A stretch of 61,926 bases of DNA, taken from an uncultured beta proteobacterium (GTDB taxonomy: Bacteria; Pseudomonadota; Gammaproteobacteria; Burkholderiales; Burkholderiaceae_C). Location: the NCBI GenBank assembly GCA_903830985.1, contig CAIKVZ010000128.1, positions 1-61,926 of the forward strand, in the 5' to 3' direction. This document shows, piece by piece, positions 55,314-61,926 of the stretch (position 1 is its first letter; every line of letters begins with the position of its first letter). Position numbers and translations under genes: made by a program. Under the pieces are notes generated by a model. That model was not told where the DNA came from, ran no database searches, and saw nothing but the letters and a program-made list of their open reading frames with translations.

Positions 55314-56093
55314 TCAGTGCCGTTGCAGCAACTCAGCCTTGGCCAGTTCCACGTCAAGTCGCTCGGTGGCGTCAAGGGGCTGGCAGGCGGCGGCCCGTTG
55401 GTACCACTCGTTGGCCTCTGGGGCTCGTCTTTCGCCCTCCATCATGACCAGCGCATTGGCATATTCGGTCATCGCGTAAGCCGAACCCGGGTTCAATTGC
55501 AGCGCGTCCTGGTACAGCTTCATGCCGGTTTCCTTCTTCGCCCCGTAGGTCATGCAGCCAATCAGGGAGCCGACCTTGTCGATCACCTCGGCGTGAAAGG
55601 CGCCCAGCGCCAGGTGCGCGTCGGCGTGCGCCGGTTGGATGCGGATGGTTTTTTCCAGCGCCTCCCGCACCCTGGACCCCAACCCTTGAGCCAGGGCCTT
55701 GGCGATATTGATGCCCTGGCTGTACCGTCCCAGCGCATAGGCCTGCCAGAACCAGGCATTGACGTTGTCCGGCTGAAGTGCTGCCTGCGCCTCGGCGCGT
55801 TCGGCCACCTGCCAGTACAGCGCGAGCCGAACGCTTTCTTCGGGTTCGAGGTAGTTGGCGTAAATGCTGGTGGCCTTGTTCGCCACCGTAATGCCGTCGC
55901 CACCGAGCCGCAAGCCTTCCTGCGCCGCTTTTTCGAATTCGCCGCTGTGAAACAGCGTCCAGGCGTGCAGCACCTGGGGGTCATGGGGGCAGGGTTCGCG
56001 GTCGCTGGCGTGCAACTGCTGCCAGCTCTTTTTCAGGCTGGTCACGCTGAATGCGTAGTCCCCGAGGTAGGGGAAGACAGTCCATTTCGCCAT
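55314..56093 (-). CDS. TPR-repeat protein, unassigned
   Basis: 259 residues from the ATG at 56093. TPR-like helices are spread along the protein: VLHAWTLFHSGEFEKAAQEG, NVNAWFWQAYALGRYSQG, HADAHLALGAFHAEVIDKVG and PGSAYAMTEYANALVMMEG. No signal peptide is seen. Probably a cytosolic scaffold; function unknown. It is convergent with the psiF gene. Confidence 0.75.
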   Translation of the reverse strand: MAKWTVFPYLGDYAFSVTSLKKSWQQLHASDREPCPHDPQVLHAWTLFHSGEFEKAAQEGLRLGGDGITVANKATSIYANYLEPEESVRLALYWQVAERAEAQAALQPDNVNAWFWQAYALGRYSQGINIAKALAQGLGSRVREALEKTIRIQPAHADAHLALGAFHAEVIDKVGSLIGCMTYGAKKETGMKLYQDALQLNPGSAYAMTEYANALVMMEGERRAPEANEWYQRAAACQPLDATERLDVELAKAELLQRH

Positions 56094-56180
56094 TGTTCGT
56101 TCCAGTTGAGGGCCGCTGCGGCCTTTTCGCCTTGGTGACCACAATGACCGAGTCTAAGTCCTGCAGAGCGGCGTGGCGCC

Positions 56181-56843
56181 TCAATTTTGTTCGATACCGT
56201 ACGCCTGGACCAAACTCATCAGGTGTGCGCGCTGCCCGGGCTCCAGGTAGGGCACCAGCAAATTGAGCACGTGGTGCGCGCCGCGCAGCAGCGCCAACTG
56301 GGCGTTTTCCGGCTCCAGCGCGTGGCGCGGATCGCGCACATACTCGTAGCTGAGCCAGTAGGTCAGCACCACCACCATGCTGGTGGCGGTGGCCGCCAGT
56401 TCGCGTGCGTCGATCTGCACGGCACCACTTCGGCTCATGCTGTCGAGCATGGCCCGCACGGCGCGGGTCTTGTTCTTCAGGATCGCCTGAAAGTGGGTTT
56501 CCAGGCGCCGGTTCTTGCTCAACAAGTCGTTCAGGTCGCGGTACAGGAAGCGGTATTGCCAGATCAGTTCGAACAGCGTGTGCATGAAAAACCAGGCATC
56601 TTCCACATTGCGCACGCCGTCGCTGGCGTTGAGCAGTTCGCTGGAGGACTGTTCATAGCGGTCGAACAAGGCGTTGATCAGTTCGTCCTTGGCCGGATAG
56701 TGGTAGTAGAGGTTGCCCGGACTGATGCGCAGCTCTGCCGAAATCAGCGTGGTGGAAACATTGGGTTCGCCGAACCGGTTGAACAGGTCCAGTGTCACTT
56801 CCAGGATGCGTTCGGCCGTGCGACGCGGCGCTTTTTTTGCCAT
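56181..56843 (-). CDS. TetR-family regulator
   Basis: 220 residues. The HTH is RILEVTLDLFNRFGEPNVST followed by LRISPGNLYYHYPAKDELI. A ligand-binding helix bundle follows. It stands upstream of the patatin, phasin and reductase genes and may control lipid storage; this is inference from location. Confidence 0.88.
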   Translation of the reverse strand: MAKKAPRRTAERILEVTLDLFNRFGEPNVSTTLISAELRISPGNLYYHYPAKDELINALFDRYEQSSSELLNASDGVRNVEDAWFFMHTLFELIWQYRFLYRDLNDLLSKNRRLETHFQAILKNKTRAVRAMLDSMSRSGAVQIDARELAATATSMVVVLTYWLSYEYVRDPRHALEPENAQLALLRGAHHVLNLLVPYLEPGQRAHLMSLVQAYGIEQN

Positions 56844-56954
56844 TCACTGATCCTCGTTGTCTGGGGGAACTCTAACCCAGTTCGAGGAGCGGTGATATGG
56901 ATTCGACCTCAAGGCTGGCCGCGCTGCGCGCACCAAGGGCCGACAAATGCTTGC

Positions 56955-58187
56955 CTACCGGGCCGGCTCCAAGGCCTCATCCAGATGGTCCATGACTTCC
57001 TGCAGCCGGTCCAGGGCGCGCCCCAGCGGGGTGTGCGCGCGCGGTGGCGCCGCCAAATGCCGCTTGGCGTTGTACAGCACGGCGTGGTTCAGGCGAATGC
57101 CGTGGCGCTGCAGTTTTTCCACCAGATCGCCCTTGCCGGCGCGCAACAAGCCCCGCGTCTGCTGGTAGGCGTGCTCGGCCAGATGACGGCGCTGGCCGTA
57201 ACTGAAGGTATTGGCCAGATACAGCTCCGGGTCGCGATGATCGGGCTCGATCAGCACGATGTCGGTGTTGGGGTAGGCGCGCTCGTAGCTCTTCATTCCC
57301 AGCTCAAGCCGCGAATGAATCATGGAGCGAAAGGTCTGGCTCAGCACGGCGGGCAAGCCCCCGTCCACGATGCGCGGAATCTTGCGCCGGTCAAATGTCG
57401 GGTCGGCCGCCTGATCCGGCGCGAGCACCGGCGCCGTGGCGTCAAACGGCACGAGCGGGTTCAGGCACAGCATCAGGTCGATGCCGTCTTCCAGCGCCAT
57501 GGAGGCGTGCATGGTCTTCTTGAGCGCGCCGTCCACGTAGGAATTGCCGTCGATTTCCACCGGCGGGAACAGCCCCGGCAATGCCGAACTCGCCTGCACC
57601 GCCTTGGAAATCGGCACATGGTCCCAGCCTGGGCGGCCAAAGGGCGCGGCTTCGCCGCTGTCCAGATTCGTGGCAACCAGGGTGAGCTTGGCCTTGAGTT
57701 GGCGGAAGTCGTTGCTGCGCCCTGCGCTGGAAAACATATGGGCCAGGCGTCGATCCACCTCGTCATTGGAGAACATGCCGGTGGGCAAGCTGGTGCCGAG
57801 CTGCTCGATGGAGCTGGTGATCGACTTGCCACCCACCGTGCAACGCCACCAGGCCGATGCGGCCAGCGAGGGCAGCATGATGGCGCGGCGCAGAAACTCA
57901 CCGTACGCCGGCACCATCAGCCAAGCCGGGTCGAACTGGTCGACCGCGTTCACGTCGTTGTCGATGAAGGTGGAGCACAGCGCACGCGGGCTCATGCCAT
58001 TGGCCAAGCCGGCTGCGATAAAGCCGCCGGCGGATACGCCAACGTAATGGTGCAGCTGGTTGAAGTCCAGGCCGATCAGCGACTCGTCCAATGCGCACAG
58101 CGCGCCGATTTCATAAATGGCGCCCAAAGGACCGCCGCCGGCCAATGCCAGGGCGATTTTGGGAGGCGCGGACTTGCGGGCTTTCAT
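56955..58187 (-). CDS. Patatin-like phospholipase/lipase
   Basis: 410 residues. Oxyanion loop LALAGGGPLGAIYE, nucleophile GVSAGGFIAAG (GxSxG), and the Asp of the dyad in DGGLPAVL. The family hydrolyses acyl esters. It lies 8 nt after a phasin gene on the same strand, so a role in granule or membrane lipid turnover is likely. The substrate is unknown. Confidence 0.85.
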   Translation of the reverse strand: MKARKSAPPKIALALAGGGPLGAIYEIGALCALDESLIGLDFNQLHHYVGVSAGGFIAAGLANGMSPRALCSTFIDNDVNAVDQFDPAWLMVPAYGEFLRRAIMLPSLAASAWWRCTVGGKSITSSIEQLGTSLPTGMFSNDEVDRRLAHMFSSAGRSNDFRQLKAKLTLVATNLDSGEAAPFGRPGWDHVPISKAVQASSALPGLFPPVEIDGNSYVDGALKKTMHASMALEDGIDLMLCLNPLVPFDATAPVLAPDQAADPTFDRRKIPRIVDGGLPAVLSQTFRSMIHSRLELGMKSYERAYPNTDIVLIEPDHRDPELYLANTFSYGQRRHLAEHAYQQTRGLLRAGKGDLVEKLQRHGIRLNHAVLYNAKRHLAAPPRAHTPLGRALDRLQEVMDHLDEALEPAR

Positions 58188-58195
58188 CTTTGCAT

Positions 58196-58774
58196 TCAGT
58201 CACCCACCACCGGGGCTACAGGGGCTGCCGTCTTGCGCGGCGCACGTTTCGCTGCAGCCGCCTTGACGGCGGGTTGCTTGCGTGCGGCCTTGGCCGGCGC
58301 TTTCGGCGCAGCCTTGGCGACGGGCTTCGCAGCCGCTTTGGCGGCGGGCTTGGCTGCGGGTTTGCCGGCGAGCTTTTGCACGCTCTTGTTCAGCGCTTCA
58401 ACCCGTGCCATCAGCGCGTCCACGTCCTTGGCCGAGGGCACGCCGAGCTTGGCCAGCGCCTTGGCGACGCGGTCTTCGAAAATGCCTTCCAGCTTGTCCC
58501 ACTGTCCCGCTGCCTTGGAGCCGATGTCGGTGGCCATGCTCGACATCCTGCTGGTGGCTTCCGAGATTTTCTCTTCAGCCGCCGATTGCGTCTTGCGTTG
58601 AATGCTCACGCCTTCCTTGACCAGTGCATCGAACACTTTGCTGCCTTCTTCCTGGGCCCTGGAAAATGCGCCCAGGCCGGCCTGCCAGATCTGCTGCGCG
58701 GAGTCCTTGACGGAACCCGACAGGGGTGAACTTGCAGCGGCTTTGGATTTGGATTTTTGCGTTTTGGTGACCAT
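58196..58774 (-). CDS. Phasin-family, polyhydroxyalkanoate granule-associated protein
   Basis: 192 residues. The N-terminal 130 form a helical coiled coil with QQIWQAGLGAFSRAQEEGSKVFDALVKEG (58610-58696). The C-terminal 60 are an Ala/Lys/Pro-rich tail of AAKP-type repeats, as in PhaF/PhaI granule proteins that also bind DNA. It likely coats storage granules and may position them on the nucleoid. Confidence 0.85.
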   Translation of the reverse strand: MVTKTQKSKSKAAASSPLSGSVKDSAQQIWQAGLGAFSRAQEEGSKVFDALVKEGVSIQRKTQSAAEEKISEATSRMSSMATDIGSKAAGQWDKLEGIFEDRVAKALAKLGVPSAKDVDALMARVEALNKSVQKLAGKPAAKPAAKAAAKPVAKAAPKAPAKAARKQPAVKAAAAKRAPRKTAAPVAPVVGD

Positions 58775-58953
58775 GGTGAACTCCTGAAAGTGAGGGAAGG
58801 GGTCGCAAAGCTATGGTTGCCCTGCGCGTTGATGGGCAACTCTACCCCCTGACGCCCGCAAAATTTAGGGGCGGGGTTCTACTGCGCGGGTTTGTGCTGA
58901 ATCCGCCCGAGCGCAATCTGGGCAAGAATACGCGCTCAAATTTGGAGGTCTCA

Positions 58954-60963
58954 ATGCACTACTTCGTCACGGGAGCCACAGGGTTCATCGGCAAACGTCT
59001 GGTCAAGAAGCTGCTGGAGCGCAAGGGCGCTGTGGTGTACTTTTTGCTTCGGCAGGAAAGTGAAGGCAAGGTGGCGGCCCTGCGCGACTACTGGGGCGCG
59101 AATGCGACGCGCGTGATCCCGGTGTTTGGCGACCTCACGACCAAGAAGTTGGGCGTGGCCAGCGACGAGATCAAGCAGCTCAAGGGAAAGATCGACCACT
59201 TCTACCACCTGGCCGCGGTCTACGACCTGAGCGCCGACGAGGAAAGCCAGATCGCCGTGAACATCGAAGGCACGCGCAACACGGTGGAGTTTGCCAAGGC
59301 CGTCGATGCCGGGCATTTCCACCACGTGAGTTCGATTGCCGCTGCCGGCCTGTACGAAGGCGTGTTTCGCGAGGACATGTTCGATGAGGCGGAGAACTAC
59401 GACCATCCCTACTTCAGGACCAAGCACGAAAGCGAAAAAATCGTGCGCAAGGAATGCAAGATTCCCTGGTCGGTGTACCGCCCGGCGATGGTGGTGGGCG
59501 ACTCCAGCACCGGTCATATGGACAAGGTCGACGGCCCCTATTACTTCTTCAAGCTGATCCAGCGCATGCGGCAGATCCTGCCGCCCTGGATGCCGGCCAT
59601 CGGCTTGGAGGGCGGGCGCATCAACATCGTTCCGGTCGACTTCGTGGTGAATGCGCTGGAGCACATCTCGCATTCGCGCAGCGTGATCAAGGGCAAGTGC
59701 TTCCATCTGGTCGACCCCATGGGCTACCGCGTGGGCGACGTGCTGGACATCTTCAGCCGTGCCGCGCACGCGCCCAAGATGAATTTGTTCATCAACGCGG
59801 CGCTGCTGGGCTTCATTCCCAAGAGCGTGCGCAAGGGCCTGATGGCGCTGGCGCCGGTGCGCCGCATCTACCGCGCAGTGATCAAGGACCTGGGCGTGCC
59901 CGAAGACATCCTCACCTTCATCAACTACCCGACGCGCTTCGACCGGCGCGAAACCGACGCTGCGCTCAAGGGCAGCGGCATCGAGTGCCCGAACCTGAAC
60001 GACTACGCCTGGCGCCTGTGGGACTACTGGGAGCGCCATCTTGATCCGGCGCTGTTCGTGGACCGCAGCCTCAAGGGCACGGTGGGTGGCAAAGTGGTGC
60101 TGGTGACCGGGGGGTCTTCGGGCATCGGTCTGTCGGCCGCGTGTCGCTTTGCGCAAGCCGGCGCCATCACCCTGATCTGCGGCCGCGACGAAGACAAGCT
60201 GGCCTCTGCGCTCAAGGAAATCCGAGACTTCGCCGGCAAGGCAGCGCAGGTGTTCAGCTACTCGGTCGACATTGCCGACGAAGCCAGTTGCGCCGCCTTT
60301 GTGCAGCAGGTGCAGGAGCAGCACGGCGGCGTCGACTTCCTGATCAACAACGCCGGACGCTCCATTCGCCGCGCCATCGAGGCCAGCTACGACCGCTTTC
60401 ACGACTTCGAGCGCACCATGCAGCTCAACTACTTCGGCAGTCTGCGCGTCACCATGGGCCTGCTGCCGGGCATGGTGGCCAAGCGCCGTGGCCATGTGGT
60501 GAACATCAGCTCCATCAGCGTGCTGGTGAGCGCGCCGCGTTTCTCGGCCTATGTGGCGAGCAAGGCGGCGCTGGACGCCTGGACCGCCTGCGCCGCCAGC
60601 GAGTTCGCCGATCAGGGCGTCACCTTCACCACCGTCAACATGCCGCTGGTGCGTACGCCCATGACCGCGCCGACCAAGATCTACGACAGCATGCCGCTGC
60701 TCCAGCCCGAGGAAGCGGCCGACATGATCGTGCGCGCCTGCATCGACAAGCCGGTGCGCGTCTCCACGCGGCTGGGCATTGCGGGCGAACTGCTGCACGC
60801 CGCCGCGCCGCGCATCACGCAGATCATCATGAACACCACCTTTCGCATGTTCCCCGACAGCGCGGCCGCCAAGGGCGCCAAACCGGGCGAAGTGGCGGCC
60901 AAGGCCAAGCTCTCGCCCGAGGCGATTGCCATGTCGGAGATGATGCGAGGCATTCATTTTTAG
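58954..60963 (+). CDS. Two-domain SDR, probable fatty acyl-CoA/acyl reductase
   Basis: 669 residues from the ATG at 58954, with GGAGG upstream; a longer frame from 58813 is rejected. The N-terminal half is an extended SDR like male-sterility/acyl reductases: GATGFIGKRLVKKLLERKG, YHLAAVYDLS and the YxxxK in YFRTKHESEK. The C-terminal half is a classical SDR: VVLVTGGSSGIGLSAACRFA and YVASKAALDAW. This tandem is like the bacterial fatty acyl-CoA reductases (for example Marinobacter) that make fatty aldehydes/alcohols for wax esters. The reaction is inferred. Confidence 0.78.
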   Translation: MHYFVTGATGFIGKRLVKKLLERKGAVVYFLLRQESEGKVAALRDYWGANATRVIPVFGDLTTKKLGVASDEIKQLKGKIDHFYHLAAVYDLSADEESQIAVNIEGTRNTVEFAKAVDAGHFHHVSSIAAAGLYEGVFREDMFDEAENYDHPYFRTKHESEKIVRKECKIPWSVYRPAMVVGDSSTGHMDKVDGPYYFFKLIQRMRQILPPWMPAIGLEGGRINIVPVDFVVNALEHISHSRSVIKGKCFHLVDPMGYRVGDVLDIFSRAAHAPKMNLFINAALLGFIPKSVRKGLMALAPVRRIYRAVIKDLGVPEDILTFINYPTRFDRRETDAALKGSGIECPNLNDYAWRLWDYWERHLDPALFVDRSLKGTVGGKVVLVTGGSSGIGLSAACRFAQAGAITLICGRDEDKLASALKEIRDFAGKAAQVFSYSVDIADEASCAAFVQQVQEQHGGVDFLINNAGRSIRRAIEASYDRFHDFERTMQLNYFGSLRVTMGLLPGMVAKRRGHVVNISSISVLVSAPRFSAYVASKAALDAWTACAASEFADQGVTFTTVNMPLVRTPMTAPTKIYDSMPLLQPEEAADMIVRACIDKPVRVSTRLGIAGELLHAAAPRITQIIMNTTFRMFPDSAAAKGAKPGEVAAKAKLSPEAIAMSEMMRGIHF

Positions 60964-60978
60964 GCGCTACCTGTCACC

Positions 60979-61041
60979 CGTCATCGGGAGGAGCGCCAGC
61001 GGCGCGGCAACCTGGATCGCCCCGCTGCGTTCGCGACGACG
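60979..61041. repeat. REP-like dispersed element, diverged copy
   Basis: CGTCATCGGGAGGAGC at one end and GCGACGACG at the other give an imperfect inverted repeat resembling the 43021-43083 copy. It lies 16 nt after the reductase stop. Confidence 0.55.
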
Positions 61042-61165
61042 AACCTGATGTTCAAGGTCCGTCTGCGGTATCGGGCCGGATTCGGGAAACTTGCGATGGC
61101 GAGGGATTTTTTCGATATTTCTGGGTCGGAGCACCAGGTGCGCAGTTAGTCCCGCAAAGCATCAT

Positions 61166-61615
61166 TCACCTGTGCAACTCTTCCATAACCTCCCACCCCA
61201 AACAAGCCAGCCAGACGGTTTTTGGTATGGCTTTGGCCCCAGACAGGTAGTAATTCAGCATCCTGCGGGAAACGCCCACGGCATCGGCAGCGTTCGCTTG
61301 CGTGAGGCTGTGTTTGTGCATCCAGTTGGCTAGGCGCTCATTGCCAATGCCGCCTGCTTGCTCTACGGCCATGCTGCGCAGGTTGTCGGCGCCCATCTCC
61401 ATATCGTCGTCAATCCAGACCACATAGCCGCCACGTTCGTCAACACGGGCCGTGGAAAACAATGCCGGGTCTTTCAGGGCTGCCAATGCAGGATACAGGT
61501 TGGTGAATGGTGCCAGGTCAAGGGGCAGGGTAACCCCATCCGCGAAGGTGAGCGTTAAGGCGCACGGTGGGCGCACCGTGAGCGCGACGATGGTGTGGTG
61601 GCGGTCGTGAATCAT
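61166..61615 (-). CDS. DUF2442 domain protein with C-terminal HTH
   Basis: 149 residues from the ATG at 61615, which has AAGGAG upstream and overlaps the previous stop (ATGA). DUF2442: PPCALTLTFADGVTLPLDLAPF. The C-terminal helix-turn-helix has LANWMHKHSLTQANAADAVG and SRRMLNYYLSGAKAIPKTVW. DUF4160-DUF2442 pairs are common and are suspected toxin-antitoxin-like systems; a regulatory role for this protein is inferred. Confidence 0.78.
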   Translation of the reverse strand: MIHDRHHTIVALTVRPPCALTLTFADGVTLPLDLAPFTNLYPALAALKDPALFSTARVDERGGYVVWIDDDMEMGADNLRSMAVEQAGGIGNERLANWMHKHSLTQANAADAVGVSRRMLNYYLSGAKAIPKTVWLACLGWEVMEELHR

Positions 61616-61797
61616 GGGTTGCACTCCTTAAAAACTTGCTCGCAATATGCACGGTTGGACTCTGTCCATTCCAGTGCGTCCGCAATATCTGATGCACGCA
61701 GCGTGCGACTGGTGACAGCCAACGTAGCCAGATCCACAAACGCATCACGCCTATCGGACATCACCACATGCACATGGGGCGGCAAATGATAAAGCAA
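61612..61797 (-). CDS. DUF4160-like protein, N-terminus truncated
   Basis: 61 residues from a TTG, with no ATG available; an in-frame stop lies about 60 nt upstream. LPPHVHVVMSDRRDAFVDLA and the C-terminal ALEWTESNRAYCEQVF match DUF4160, but about 15-20 N-terminal residues of the family are missing. The sequence upstream resembles the end of an IS256-family element, so the 5' end was probably cut off by insertion. Its stop overlaps the DUF2442 start. Confidence 0.6.
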   Translation of the reverse strand: MLYHLPPHVHVVMSDRRDAFVDLATLAVTSRTLRASDIADALEWTESNRAYCEQVFKECNP

Positions 61798-61852
61798 CTT
61801 CTTTTCTGTAAATTTCCGGAATCTGATTTTGGGTCGTTGTGAATACGCGGCG

Positions 61853-61926
61853 TCAGGGGTTCATGTTCAGGTAGATTTTTGCGGTGAGCCACTCCTCATC
61901 TTGTTCGGACAGGATTGCCGTGACCA
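61853..61926 (-). mobile_element. IS256-family transposase, 3' end (partial)
   Basis: The frame open at the window edge reads VTAILSEQDEEWLTAKIYLN then MNP and stop. EEWLTxxxYLN at the extreme C-terminus is typical of IS256-type transposases. The TTTACAGAAAA-like stretch after the stop (about 61797-61815) may be the element's terminal inverted repeat. The rest lies beyond the window. Confidence 0.65.

Noticed and set aside
56187-58601. An 804-codon + strand frame opposite TetR, patatin and phasin genes
   Set aside because: Antisense of three recognised proteins; composition is that of a shadow frame.

Overview
The window looks like chromosome of a flagellated betaproteobacterium of the Burkholderiales, most likely Comamonadaceae (Rhodoferax/Polaromonas-like). 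The basis is GTP-type PEP carboxykinase, FlhDC flagellar control, the lptA-lptB-rpoN block, an ArgP-type regulator, phasin-type granule proteins, roughly 60% GC and family-typical protein sequences. The genus is inferred from family resemblance only. No tRNA, rRNA or CRISPR array was seen.

Region 1 (1-17842, + strand) is a candidate surface-glycoprotein locus. It opens with the 3' part of a giant Thr-rich protein made of about 173 tandem octapeptides (24-bp units) and ending in a calcium-binding RTX-type domain. A type I secretion ABC transporter and membrane-fusion protein follow. Next comes a tightly coupled operon with a cytosolic OGT/SPINDLY-type (GT41) glycosyltransferase, an Fdt/Qdt-type amino-sugar pathway (fused acyltransferase/3,4-ketoisomerase, acetyltransferase, PLP aminotransferase), a GT2, another acyltransferase, a GT11 fucosyltransferase, gmd and fcl. 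Four consecutive 4-nt ATGA overlaps tie five of these genes together. I propose that the glycans either decorate the exported repeat protein or form the polysaccharide that anchors it.

Region 2 (17856-25711) is an accessory patch: a DksA/TraR-like gene, a LysR/epimerase divergent pair, and a cluster of toxin-antitoxin loci. These are a HigBA remnant, TumE-TumA, an orphan BrnA, BrnTA, MazEF and a BrnTA with a frameshifted toxin. A native pgpA appears split, with its 5' part and its 3' last codons lying about 2.2 kb apart. Between them sit TA modules and a complete, diverged second pgpA. pncC follows the 3' scar.

Region 3 (25744-30932) holds two divergent flagellin genes with sigma-28-like promoters, then fliD-fliS-fliT. 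flhDC lies separately at 44.4-45.3 kb.

Region 4 (31033-61100) is mostly housekeeping: priA, hemE, a dsbD-family gene, dbpA, pckG, a phosphoesterase, a universal stress protein, argP, ilvA, flhDC, recQ-rlmL-rpoN-lptB-lptA, dsbA, a SPOR protein, argS, psiF, a TPR protein, and a lipid/PHA group (TetR, patatin, phasin, two-domain reductase). Notable non-coding structure includes a 17-bp inverted repeat upstream of pckG, two DnaA-box matches between priA and hemE, a perfect dyad upstream of flhDC, and five copies of a REP-like dispersed element. The right edge carries a DUF2442/DUF4160 pair whose 5' end seems truncated by an IS256-family element.
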